Notes under the pieces: generated by a model | Told to the model about the DNA's origin: nothing | Seen by the model: the letters and a program-made list of their open reading frames with translations, nothing else | Database searches by the model: none | Part shown: positions 1 to 6,026 of the stretch, in pieces | Position numbering within the stretch: the stretch's first letter is position 1 | Layout of the letters: each line of letters opens with the position of its first letter | Origin: JAFGCY01 sp964609245 | GTDB lineage: Bacteria; 4484-113; JAFGCY01 | Assembly: GCA_964609245.1 (NCBI GenBank) | Contig: CAZSSB010000066.1 | Span: forward strand, 1-12,511 | Length of the DNA stretch: 12,511 nt | Reading direction: 5' to 3' | Translations under genes and position numbers: made by a program

Positions 1-165
1 GGCTTCCCGGCCCAGGCCCCGCAGGGGCTGCTGGCGGGCGAGAAGCCGGGCCAGACGGACACGGACCGCGAAGGCCGGGACACCGAGCGCATCTCGGCGG
101 TCAAGAGGGCCGCGAAGCAGCACGGTGTCGAGCTCGACACCGATGGCAAGGGAGGTGAGCAGTAA
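1..165 (+). CDS. C-terminal end of an unidentified head gene (partial)
   Basis: An open frame enters from the left edge and ends at TAA 163-165, which overlaps the next ATG (TAATG). The visible 54 residues are hydrophilic and highly charged (for example ISAVKRAAKQHGVELDTD), with many Gly, Asp, Lys and Glu and no hydrophobic core or recognisable motif. In Mu-like and related head modules the gene just before the decoration and capsid genes is often a prohead protease and/or scaffold, and a charged C-terminal tail suits a scaffold. That assignment rests on position only. The overlapping stop and start imply translational coupling to the next gene. Confidence 0.5.
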   Translation, partial: GFPAQAPQGLLAGEKPGQTDTDREGRDTERISAVKRAAKQHGVELDTDGKGGEQ

Positions 166-848
166 TGGACGATCGAATCCTTTACCCGTTCATCTGTGAC
201 GGCTCCTCGACCGAGGTCTACCCCTACCGCGCCGTCCAGTTCGGCGCGACCGCCGGTGAAGTCGACCCCCCCTCCGCCGCCAAGGCCAACTGCTGCGGCG
301 TGATCCAGGAGGGCAGCGACCGCGCCGGCAAGCACGTCGACGTCTGCATCAAGGGCAAGACCCACGTCGAGGCCAACAGCGCGATCAGCATCGGCGACCG
401 CCTCAGAGCGGCGGCCACTACCGGCCGCGTCGAGAAGGCGGCCGCGTCGTATACCACGGTGCTGAGCGGCGCCAACAACGACCTGGTCTGGACCGCGATC
501 GGCCAGTTCCAGGGCGTGCTGGGTAACTCGATCAGCATCGCCTACGTCGATCCGTCCGGCGCCAGCCAGGCGCTGGCGGTGACGGTCACCGGCAACGCGA
601 TCAGCGTCAGCCTCGCAACCGACACCAGCAGTGCGATCACCAGCACCGCGGCCCAGGTCGAGGCGGCCGTGGAGGCCCACGCCGTCGCCGGCCTGATGGT
701 CAGCGCCGCCAATTCCGGCAGCGACTCCGGCGCCGGAGTCGTGACCGCCCTGAGCGCAACCCACCTCAGCGGCGGCGAGGGCGACTTCGGCACCGCCCTC
801 AGCGCGGCCACCGCCCAGACCGAGATCATCACGATGGAGGTGGACTAA
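165..848 (+). CDS. Capsid decoration (cement)-type protein with an inserted beta domain
   Basis: 227 residues, ATG start preceded by a strong GGAGGTGA at about 151-158. Residues 1-95 resemble the DUF2190 / capsid-cement type: a repeated small beta fold with a stretch like ISIGDRLRAAATTGRV. The matching last strand of that fold (GTALSAATAQTEIITMEVD) is at residues 209-227. Between them, about residues 96-206, sits a Gly/Ala/Ser/Thr-rich module with the pattern NSISIAYVDP, LAVTVTGNAISVSLATD, AITSTAAQVEAAV and VTALSATHLSGG. I recognise this as a module that recurs in various phage structural proteins. The protein probably binds the outside of the capsid shell and stabilises it, with the inserted domain exposed. 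It lies 3 bases before the major capsid gene, as usual for decoration proteins. The role comes from fold resemblance and position, not from a database match. Confidence 0.7.
   Translation: MDDRILYPFICDGSSTEVYPYRAVQFGATAGEVDPPSAAKANCCGVIQEGSDRAGKHVDVCIKGKTHVEANSAISIGDRLRAAATTGRVEKAAASYTTVLSGANNDLVWTAIGQFQGVLGNSISIAYVDPSGASQALAVTVTGNAISVSLATDTSSAITSTAAQVEAAVEAHAVAGLMVSAANSGSDSGAGVVTALSATHLSGGEGDFGTALSAATAQTEIITMEVD
722..741. repeat. 20-bp perfect palindrome inside the decoration gene
   Basis: CGACTCCGGC is followed directly by its reverse complement, GCCGGAGTCG, in the inserted module of the decoration protein (codons for SDSGAGV). In RNA the central bases would form a loop of about four, leaving an 8-bp stem. 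It may simply reflect G+C-rich codon choice, and no protein-binding role is evident. Confidence 0.6.
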
Positions 849-851
849 GCC

Positions 852-1859
852 ATGGCTACCGAGATTTTTGAGCAGAGCAACGTCCACGTCGACGTGGATC
901 TGACCAACTTCGCGGTCGGCTACGGCTCCAACATCCCCGGCTTCGTCGCCGACAGGGTGATGCCGGCCGTCCCGGTCGCCAAGCAGAGCGACGAGTACCT
1001 GCAGTTCGGTGCCGAGCACCGCATCCCCGACACCGACGTCCAGGGCGACAAGAGCGCCCCGCACGAGGTCGAGCAGAGCTTCGAGCGCAAGTCCTACACC
1101 TGCGAGCGGCACGCCCTGACGGAGTTCATCCCCGACAGCTGGCGCGCCAACGCCGATGACGCCGTGTCCCGAGCCCTGGAGGACACCGCCAAGGTGGCGT
1201 TCCTCAAGGAGAAGGTGCTCCTGAACAGGGAGCTGACCGTCAAGGGGCTGCTGGCCACCAGCGGCAGCTACGACAGCGACCTCTATGAGAACATGGACAC
1301 CGTCGCCAACCGGAATTTCGACGACAGCTCCGGGCCCGGCGCGCTCAAGACCCTGCTCAGCTTCATTGAGGCCGTCGAGGGCAAGTGCGGCATGGCGCCC
1401 GATACCATGCTGGTGAGCTCCGACGCCTGGGTCTACCTGAGCTGCGACAGCGCCTTCTTCGGCGGCGGAGCAGTCAACGTGGCGCTGACCGCCGAGGCAC
1501 TGGCCGACATCCTCGGCCTGCGCCAGGTGCTCAAAGTCGGCACACGCTACGCCGACCAGAAGCGCAAAGCCGGCGGGGCCGTGACGCTCAGCCGGTTGTG
1601 GACCAGCAACTGCGTCTGGCTGACGTACAGCCCGCAGGCGCAGACGATGCTCGATCCCAGCATCGGCAAGACGTTCAAGTGGAACGCCCCCGGCTACCAG
1701 AACGGCGAGATCGTGCGGACCATCCGCGACGAGCGCCCCGGCGACGGCGGCACCTGGATCGAGTACAAGCAGTTCTACGTGCCGAAGCTGACCTTCCTGG
1801 ACAGCTCCAGCAAGATCATCAGCGGCGCGTTCCTCGCCAACGTCTACGACGCGATCTAG
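852..1859 (+). CDS. Major capsid protein (HK97-fold type)
   Basis: 335 residues, ATG start with GGAGG at 836-840. The layout is that of an HK97-fold shell protein: a short N-terminal arm, FVADRVMPAVPVAKQSDEYLQF leading into an extended E-loop-like stretch (about residues 30-75), a long helical region (about 100-135, ALEDTAKVAFLKEKVLLNREL), then a P/A-domain segment with the usual 'helix, Pro-x-x-x-hydrophobic, Ser' pattern (LSFIEAVEGKCGMAPDTMLVSSDAW, about 168-193). The C-terminal beta part (SRLWTSNCVWLTY, then PGYQNGEIVRTIRDE) also fits. Size and place, between decoration and connector genes, are typical. No N-terminal cleavage site is obvious. The exact capsid family cannot be fixed without profile searches, but the role is fairly secure. 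Confidence 0.85.
   Translation: MATEIFEQSNVHVDVDLTNFAVGYGSNIPGFVADRVMPAVPVAKQSDEYLQFGAEHRIPDTDVQGDKSAPHEVEQSFERKSYTCERHALTEFIPDSWRANADDAVSRALEDTAKVAFLKEKVLLNRELTVKGLLATSGSYDSDLYENMDTVANRNFDDSSGPGALKTLLSFIEAVEGKCGMAPDTMLVSSDAWVYLSCDSAFFGGGAVNVALTAEALADILGLRQVLKVGTRYADQKRKAGGAVTLSRLWTSNCVWLTYSPQAQTMLDPSIGKTFKWNAPGYQNGEIVRTIRDERPGDGGTWIEYKQFYVPKLTFLDSSSKIISGAFLANVYDAI
883..898. repeat. 16-bp perfect palindrome near the start of the capsid gene
   Basis: TCCACGTC is followed directly by GACGTGGA at codons 11-16 of the major capsid gene (NVHVDVD). It lies about 30 bases into the gene, where an RNA hairpin could affect translation start or message stability. It also creates an SalI-type GTCGAC core. 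Chance is possible. Confidence 0.6.
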
Positions 1860-1877
1860 GAGGGTCGAGAGAGACAC

Positions 1878-2336
1878 GTGGCCAGCTACTGCACAATCGC
1901 GGATCTGGAGCTGGAGATGGACCCGACGCTGCTGGCGGGTCTGGCGGACGACCGCGCGGCCGAGGTCCCGGACCTCACCCACGCGGACACCATCGCCGTG
2001 ATCAACCGGCACATCGAGGACCAGTCCAACCGCGTGCGGGCCGCGCTGCTGGGGCGCGTCGACCTGACCGACAGCCAGGTGCTGGCCGACTGCCGGCGCC
2101 TGACGGTGGACCTGGTGGTGGCGAGCCTCCATGCCCGCCGCTACCAGTTCCCGTCCGAGGTCACCAGCCGCGCCAAAGCCGCCCGCGACGAGCTCAAGGC
2201 AATCCGCGAGGGCCAGCTCAGCACTGGCACGACGGAGCAGAAGCAGCTGCTGGCCGCGTCCACCACGGAGGACCGGACGCCGACGTTCGCCCCGGACAGC
2301 GATGGGGACGACCCCTCGTTCATGGAGGGCTTCTGA
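1878..2336 (+). CDS. Head-tail connector, Mu gp36-like (DUF1320)
   Basis: 152 residues. The start is a GTG at 1878 opening VASYCTIADLELEMDP, with AGGAGGG overlapping the previous stop and a purine-rich stretch closer in. The N-terminal YCTIADLE followed by a helical bundle with a 'V(I)NRHIEDQSNRVRAALLGRVDL' region and a 'CRRLTVDLVVASLHARR' helix is the pattern of the DUF1320 family (phage Mu gp36), thought to act as an adaptor in the neck between portal and tail. The last 40 residues are acidic, polar and probably disordered. Its stop overlaps the next ATG (TGATG), and the next gene is Mu gpG-like, which supports the Mu-like assignment. Confidence 0.75.
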   Translation: MASYCTIADLELEMDPTLLAGLADDRAAEVPDLTHADTIAVINRHIEDQSNRVRAALLGRVDLTDSQVLADCRRLTVDLVVASLHARRYQFPSEVTSRAKAARDELKAIREGQLSTGTTEQKQLLAASTTEDRTPTFAPDSDGDDPSFMEGF

Positions 2337-2938
2337 TGGCGGGCGTCGGCGTCAGACTCCACATCGGCGAGGCCAGGCAGCAGCTGGCTCGCATGATCCT
2401 CTGGGCTAAAGATCCGCGCCCGCTGCTGCGGGCGATCGGCGAGTACGGGGTCAGCCTGGCCGTCAAACGCTTCGAGCAGGGAGGCCCCGGCTGGCCGCGC
2501 AAGAACCCGTACTTCGCCGAGCTGGAAAAACGCACCCACGGCAGCGGCACCAAGCCCCTGGAGTTCCGTGGCAAGCTGCGCCAGAGCATCACCTTCGACG
2601 TCCAGGAACCAGACAGCGTCCGCGTCGGCTCGCCGCTGAAGTACGCCGCCACCCACCAGTTCGGCTCCGACGGACCCCGCACCTTCTACCTGCACATCAA
2701 GCCCGACCTGGTCACGGGCAAGCGCGGCAAGCCGGTGCCCGAGCGGGACCAGTACGGCCGGATCCTCGGCCGCATCGTCACCCCCAAGGCCGGCGAGGAC
2801 CCGGCCGCCGGCGTCAAGCGCCAGCTGATCAGCATCGAGATCGAGGAGCGCCCGTTCCTGGTCGAGCCCACGGACGACGAGTGGGACAGCATCGCCCGCA
2901 TGATCGAGGACTACCTGTTCTTCGGGAGGGCGGCGTGA
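2336..2938 (+). CDS. Virion morphogenesis / tail completion protein, Mu gpG-like
   Basis: 200 residues from the ATG at 2336, which overlaps the upstream stop as TGATG. The same frame is open much further upstream (to 1385), but that part is antiphase to the capsid gene and not coding. The family hallmark is clear: a basic helix (AVKRFEQ), GGPGWPRKNP, a Thr/Lys stretch (LEKRTHGSG), LEFRGKLRQSITF, then SVRVGSPLKYAATHQFG. This is the pattern of the phage virion morphogenesis family (Mu gpG). Residues about 125-170 form a basic, Pro- and Gly-rich insertion before the conserved C-terminal ERPFLVEPTDDEW. Such proteins act in head-tail joining or tail completion. The stop overlaps the next gene's GTG (GTGA). 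Confidence 0.85.
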   Translation: MAGVGVRLHIGEARQQLARMILWAKDPRPLLRAIGEYGVSLAVKRFEQGGPGWPRKNPYFAELEKRTHGSGTKPLEFRGKLRQSITFDVQEPDSVRVGSPLKYAATHQFGSDGPRTFYLHIKPDLVTGKRGKPVPERDQYGRILGRIVTPKAGEDPAAGVKRQLISIEIEERPFLVEPTDDEWDSIARMIEDYLFFGRAA

Positions 2939-3384
2939 CGGCCATCACCTATACCTCGGAAATGGCACTGCTGATGCAGGGCCTGAAGACGCTGCTGGCG
3001 GCCTGGACCAACTCGGACAATGACACCATGCTGCCCGGCGGCGTGCAGATCGCCCTGGTGGAGCCGGTGATCCCCAAGACGCCGGCCGCCTGGCTGACCC
3101 CCCACCGCCAGCGCGACCTGAAGGGCGACACCACCGCCGCGGTGGATCTGGTGCTCTACGGCAGGCCCGGCAAGGCCGAGGACACCGCCCTCGCAATCTG
3201 CGATCTGGTCCAGGCCTGCCGCGACTTCCTGGCGCTCCGGGACGACCGCCTGGCCGAAGGCGTCGACACCCTCAGCATCTTCGAGACTGACTTCGGCGTG
3301 CGCTCGGCGGACGGCGAGCCGGACTCCCAGACCGTGAATCCCTACGTGGTTCTCACCATTCAACCCATCTGGCTGGAGGACTAA
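2935..3384 (+). CDS. Probable tail terminator / neck protein
   Basis: 149 residues from GTG 2935, chosen because GGGAGGG lies 4-10 bases upstream and the GTG overlaps the previous TGA as GTGA. The in-frame ATG at 2962 would cut a well-formed N terminus. The protein begins with an amphipathic helix (EMALLMQGLKTLLAAWTNS) and continues as mixed alpha/beta with VDLVLYGRPGKAED and ends PYVVLTIQPIWLED, a beta strand finishing at the very C terminus. Size, fold outline and position (after gpG-like, before the tube gene) match lambda gpU / SPP1 gp17-type tail terminators or Mu gp37-like proteins. I see no decisive motif, so the role rests mainly on position. Confidence 0.5.
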   Translation: MTAITYTSEMALLMQGLKTLLAAWTNSDNDTMLPGGVQIALVEPVIPKTPAAWLTPHRQRDLKGDTTAAVDLVLYGRPGKAEDTALAICDLVQACRDFLALRDDRLAEGVDTLSIFETDFGVRSADGEPDSQTVNPYVVLTIQPIWLED

Positions 3385-3388
3385 GCCA

Positions 3389-3649
3389 ATGGCCGAGAAG
3401 AAGACCGACAAGCCCAGGCAGCCTGCCGCGCAGGCAGGCACCAGCAGGAAGGAGGCCGGCGCGGTGAAGCTGACCGAGTGCGAAGCGCTGAAACCCTTCT
3501 GCCACGACGGGCGCATGTTCTACCCGGAGCGCCAGGAGAAGCTCAAAGGCGCCGCGGGCACGAAAACCATCCCCGCCGACCGGCTGCGGCTGGACCCCGT
3601 CTGGCTGAAGCTGCACACCCAGGCGGGCAACGTCAAGGAGGTGGAGTGA
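3389..3649 (+). CDS. Small conserved-type phage protein, function unknown
   Basis: 86 residues, ATG start with GGAGG 8 bases upstream. The first 25 residues are Lys-, Ala- and Gln-rich and probably disordered. The rest (ECEALKPFCHDGRMFYPER, then TIPADRLRLDPVWLKL) resembles the short beta modules of small proteins found near head-tail joining genes in Mu-like phages: a 'LKPF-x-HDGR-x-xxP' strand pair followed by an acidic and hydrophobic tail. It is packed between the probable tail terminator and tail-tube genes and followed 1 base later by the tube gene, so it is likely expressed with them. Real coding sequence is likely (strong site, high third-position G+C). The function is not known to me. 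Confidence 0.6.
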   Translation: MAEKKTDKPRQPAAQAGTSRKEAGAVKLTECEALKPFCHDGRMFYPERQEKLKGAAGTKTIPADRLRLDPVWLKLHTQAGNVKEVE

Positions 3650-3650
3650 G

Positions 3651-4985
3651 ATGGGCTCAGTCGAGACCTACCGCAACAAGCTCTTCATCCCCAAGCGCGA
3701 CTATCAGGGCTACGTCGTCCACGCCGACGGCGAGCTCGACTTCGGCCGCTGGTACAACGTCGGCGCCCGCAAGCAGGTCACCACCGACGACCTCAGCGAG
3801 GTCCACGGCGGGCGCAACATCGTGGTGCTCAGTGAGGTCACCGACGAGCGCGTGATGCTCTCGGGCGGGATCCGCGAGGTGCAGGCCACCGAAGCCCAGG
3901 TGATCCTGCACGGCGACATGGCCGCGCCCACCGTCACCGCATACACCCGCATGCGGTGCAAGAAGCTGTTCGGACGTCAGCTCTACGACACCGACCTCTA
4001 CCGCTTCCCACTGCGCTACGGCATCCCCCAGGCGTTCAACACCACGTACTTCCCGGCCCCGACCAGCGTCAGCGGCTCCGCCAGCGGCTCGGGCACCATC
4101 GGCGACGACACGTACTACGCCTGGGTCGTCCCGTACTACCGGAACTTCGACCCGGTCTACGGCTCGGCCGCCAGCGGCTTCACCGTTGCCAACTGGACCA
4201 ACCTGCTCCGCACCCGCGATTTCATCTTCGGCACCCCGTCCGCAAGCGACGAGGTGGTGATGGCCAGCGGGCCGCAGGGCATGGAGGTCACCTGGACGGA
4301 ACCCAGCCCCGGCGACCTCTACGGCCGCCCCACGGGCTACGTGGTGGTCCTCGGGACCGTCGACGACATCACGGACAGCTCCAGCAAGATCTACGCGATC
4401 GCCGCCTACGGAACGGCCACCGCGACGATCACCGCCCTGGCCACCGGCGCCGCCGCCTTCGGCACCACGCCGGCGGTGGGCGACCTCTACCTGCTCCAGA
4501 CCTGCACCGTGGTCGCGGACACCCGCGTCTGGACCAGCGAGGTCGAGGGCACGGACTGGACCTGGGACGGCGAGGTGGGTACCGCGGTGCGCATCGCGGG
4601 CGGCGACGTCAGCGACGGCATGCCGACCCGCCTGATCTACTGGGCTCGCCAGCCCGCCACTACCAGCATCGACGTCGGCGCCGGCGCGGTCAGTAGCAGC
4701 TACCACCACGTGCGGCTGGAGAACTGGCGCGCCGACGGCACGGATCCCGATACGCGAATGGCGCGCGGGATCATCGTCGACCTGCCGCGGGTCAACCTGG
4801 CCGGCCTCAACATCGACCTGCTCAGCCAGAACCCCGACGGCTTCCACCGGCCACTGACGTTCAACGACCTGCTGGCGGAGTACGACACCGCCTCGGGCTA
4901 CACCGCCCGCGTCTACAGCGTCGCGCATGAGCATCTCAACATGCTCGACTACATGAGCGACGACATCAGCGCCGCCGCGGCCTAG
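3651..4985 (+). CDS. Probable major tail (tube) protein with a fibronectin III-like insertion
   Basis: 444 residues, ATG start with AAGGAGGTGGAG just upstream. Residues 1-130 and about 275-444 look like one beta-rich structural protein (LDFGRWYNVGARKQVTTDD, then a C-terminal half rich in Asp and aromatic residues). Between them, about residues 136-266, is a fibronectin type III-like module: PTSVSGSASGSG at its start, GMEVTWTEPSPGD as the Trp strand, PTGYVVVLGT as the Tyr strand and ATATITALATG as the last strand. Its place directly before the frameshifted chaperone gene is where tail-tube genes normally sit, and a hairpin follows it, as expected for a highly expressed gene. A contractile-tail sheath is the main alternative. 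I prefer the tube because only one candidate gene is present. Confidence 0.6.
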   Translation: MGSVETYRNKLFIPKRDYQGYVVHADGELDFGRWYNVGARKQVTTDDLSEVHGGRNIVVLSEVTDERVMLSGGIREVQATEAQVILHGDMAAPTVTAYTRMRCKKLFGRQLYDTDLYRFPLRYGIPQAFNTTYFPAPTSVSGSASGSGTIGDDTYYAWVVPYYRNFDPVYGSAASGFTVANWTNLLRTRDFIFGTPSASDEVVMASGPQGMEVTWTEPSPGDLYGRPTGYVVVLGTVDDITDSSSKIYAIAAYGTATATITALATGAAAFGTTPAVGDLYLLQTCTVVADTRVWTSEVEGTDWTWDGEVGTAVRIAGGDVSDGMPTRLIYWARQPATTSIDVGAGAVSSSYHHVRLENWRADGTDPDTRMARGIIVDLPRVNLAGLNIDLLSQNPDGFHRPLTFNDLLAEYDTASGYTARVYSVAHEHLNMLDYMSDDISAAAA

Positions 4986-5001
4986 AACGCAGCGGACTTG
5001 A

Positions 5002-5030
5002 GCCCGGGGGCGGCCCGTCCGCCCCCGGGC
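5002..5030 (+). terminator. Strong hairpin after the tail-tube gene; terminator or attenuator without U-tract
   Basis: A perfect 12-bp G+C stem (GCCCGGGGGCGG at 5002-5013 pairs with 5019-5030) closes a 5-base CCCGT loop. It lies in the only sizeable gap of the region (4986-5049), between the tube gene and the chaperone gene. No T-run follows, so it is not a classical intrinsic terminator. It could partly stop transcription, or protect the 3' end of the tube message, so that the tube protein is made in excess over downstream tail proteins. The downstream gene has its own AAGGAG site. Confidence 0.55.
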
Positions 5031-5049
5031 ACCGAATCAAGGAGAGACA

Positions 5050-5616
5050 ATGCCTGACGATAATCCCGCCCTGGGCGGGACCGAAGCCCCGAGCGTACCG
5101 GCCGACCAGCTCGCACAGCTGCTGGTGGAGGAGACCATCGAGGATGCCGCCGCCGAGATCCGCGGCTACCAGCCCCACAAGGTCGACTTCGGCTACAAGA
5201 CCGCCGACGGCGATCCGCGCAAGGTCACCATCGGCAAGCTGCCCGGTGACAAGTTCGCCGGGGGTCTGGCCCGCTTCGCCGGCCAGCTGGCCCCCGCGAT
5301 CACCATCGTGTGGAAGCAGCACCAGCAGGGCGGCAGCATGCTCGACGTCGCCGTGCAGCTGATCCAGGCCCTGGCCGAGGGCGCCCCCGAGGCGGTGATC
5401 TGGCTGGCGGACAACGCCTCCAACCTGCGCGACGTCGACCCCGACCCCGCCTGGGACGTGATCATGCTGGTGGCCGCCGACGCCATCCTCCAGAACTTCA
5501 TGAAGAACGGAGCAGTACGCGTTTTTTTCGGCGTCGGGCAGTCCGCCGTGCTGAGCGCAGCCGCCGAGACCGCCGCCGCGCAGCCGCCGACGCCGCCGAC
5601 CGCGGCGAGTGGCTGA
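5050..5616 (+). CDS. Tail assembly chaperone (lambda gpG-like)
   Basis: 188 residues, ATG start with AAGGAG at 5039-5044. The first about 165 residues form a compact domain (VDFGYKTADGDPRKVTIGKLPGD, WKQHQQGGSMLDVAVQLIQALAEG, DAILQNFMK), followed by an Ala/Pro-rich tail ending at TGA 5614-5616. Size, place between the tube and tape measure genes, and a slippery run near the end all match the short chaperone (lambda G type), which coats the tape measure during tail assembly. Frame 0 keeps strong third-position G+C to its end, so this is a genuine gene product whether or not frameshifting occurs. Confidence 0.75.
   Translation: MPDDNPALGGTEAPSVPADQLAQLLVEETIEDAAAEIRGYQPHKVDFGYKTADGDPRKVTIGKLPGDKFAGGLARFAGQLAPAITIVWKQHQQGGSMLDVAVQLIQALAEGAPEAVIWLADNASNLRDVDPDPAWDVIMLVAADAILQNFMKNGAVRVFFGVGQSAVLSAAAETAAAQPPTPPTAASG
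5523..5529 (+). promoter_or_regulatory. Slippery heptamer T TTT TTC for -1 frameshifting
   Basis: A run of seven Ts (5522-5528) stands out in this G+C-rich gene. In the chaperone frame it reads GTT TTT TTC, so T TTT TTC is correctly placed for tandem slippage by -1. A GGAG at 5509-5512 lies 10 bases before the heptamer, where an internal Shine-Dalgarno stimulator acts in known bacterial cases. A weak hairpin (CGGCG at 5529-5533 with CGCCG at 5544-5548) begins immediately after. The -1 frame is then open to 6026. Slippage by RNA polymerase adding one U on the T7 run would give the same product. Confidence 0.65.
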
Positions 5617-6026
5617 TCGACTATGCGCCCCAGAGCGCCACGCTGGAGGAACTGCTGATGGTGGCCCTGCCGATGGCCAGACAGCTGGGGATGCCCGAGC
5701 CCCCGAGCTACGAGCAGCTGCTGCTGGCCGCCGCCCACGCTGAGCACCGGATGGTGATGGACCAGCTCAGCGGCCAGCTGGCCAGCCTGCGCGCCGGCGC
5801 CCCCCCCGAACCGCGCGAGGGCGACGACGAGGGCGCCAAAGCCCGGGCCGACTGGGATAACGCCCTGTATCGCGGCCAGCTGATGGTCGTCCGCGAGGAC
5901 TGCTGCTTCCACCTGCCCCTCGACCATGAGTACGGCGAGCGGCTGGATCCGCCCGAGGTGGAACACTGGATCGCGGCCCCCGGCGTGACCCCCGACGAGC
6001 CCCGCCTGCAGGAGGCCACGCTGTGA
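5529..6026 (+). CDS. Tail assembly chaperone extension (lambda gpT-like), read by -1 frameshift
   Basis: After slipping at T TTT TTC, translation would continue for 165 residues to TGA 6024-6026, giving a fusion of about 325 residues. The first about 25 codons of this frame are Arg-rich (an antiphase reading of the Ala-rich tail), but from residue about 5607 on the sequence is clearly coding: EWLIDYAPQSATLEELLMVALPMARQ, then EQLLLAAAHAEHRMVMDQ and CCFHLPLDHEYGERLDPPEVEHWI. This C-terminal half would bind the tape measure, as in lambda GT. An independent ATG at 5658, preceded by GGAGGA at 5645-5650, could instead start a separate protein of 122 residues, so frameshifting is the leading but not the only reading. 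The stop overlaps the next GTG (GTGA). Confidence 0.65.
   Translation, partial: RRRAVRRAERSRRDRRRAAADAADRGEWLIDYAPQSATLEELLMVALPMARQLGMPEPPSYEQLLLAAAHAEHRMVMDQLSGQLASLRAGAPPEPREGDDEGAKARADWDNALYRGQLMVVREDCCFHLPLDHEYGERLDPPEVEHWIAAPGVTPDEPRLQEATL

Noticed and set aside
1799..1817. 19-bp direct repeat GGACAGCTCCAGCAAGATC, also at 4373-4391
   Set aside because: Both copies encode DSSSKI with the preferred codons of this genome; two isolated copies in different genes look like codon bias rather than an element.
1385..2336. Long + strand open frame overlapping the capsid and DUF1320 genes
   Set aside because: It is antiphase, Arg/Pro-rich and has no homology pattern; only the part from ATG 2336 is real (gpG-like).
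3418..3442. Short GCCTGC/GCAGGC inverted repeat in the small gene
   Set aside because: A 6-bp stem with a 3-base loop inside coding sequence, no more than expected in such G+C-rich DNA.
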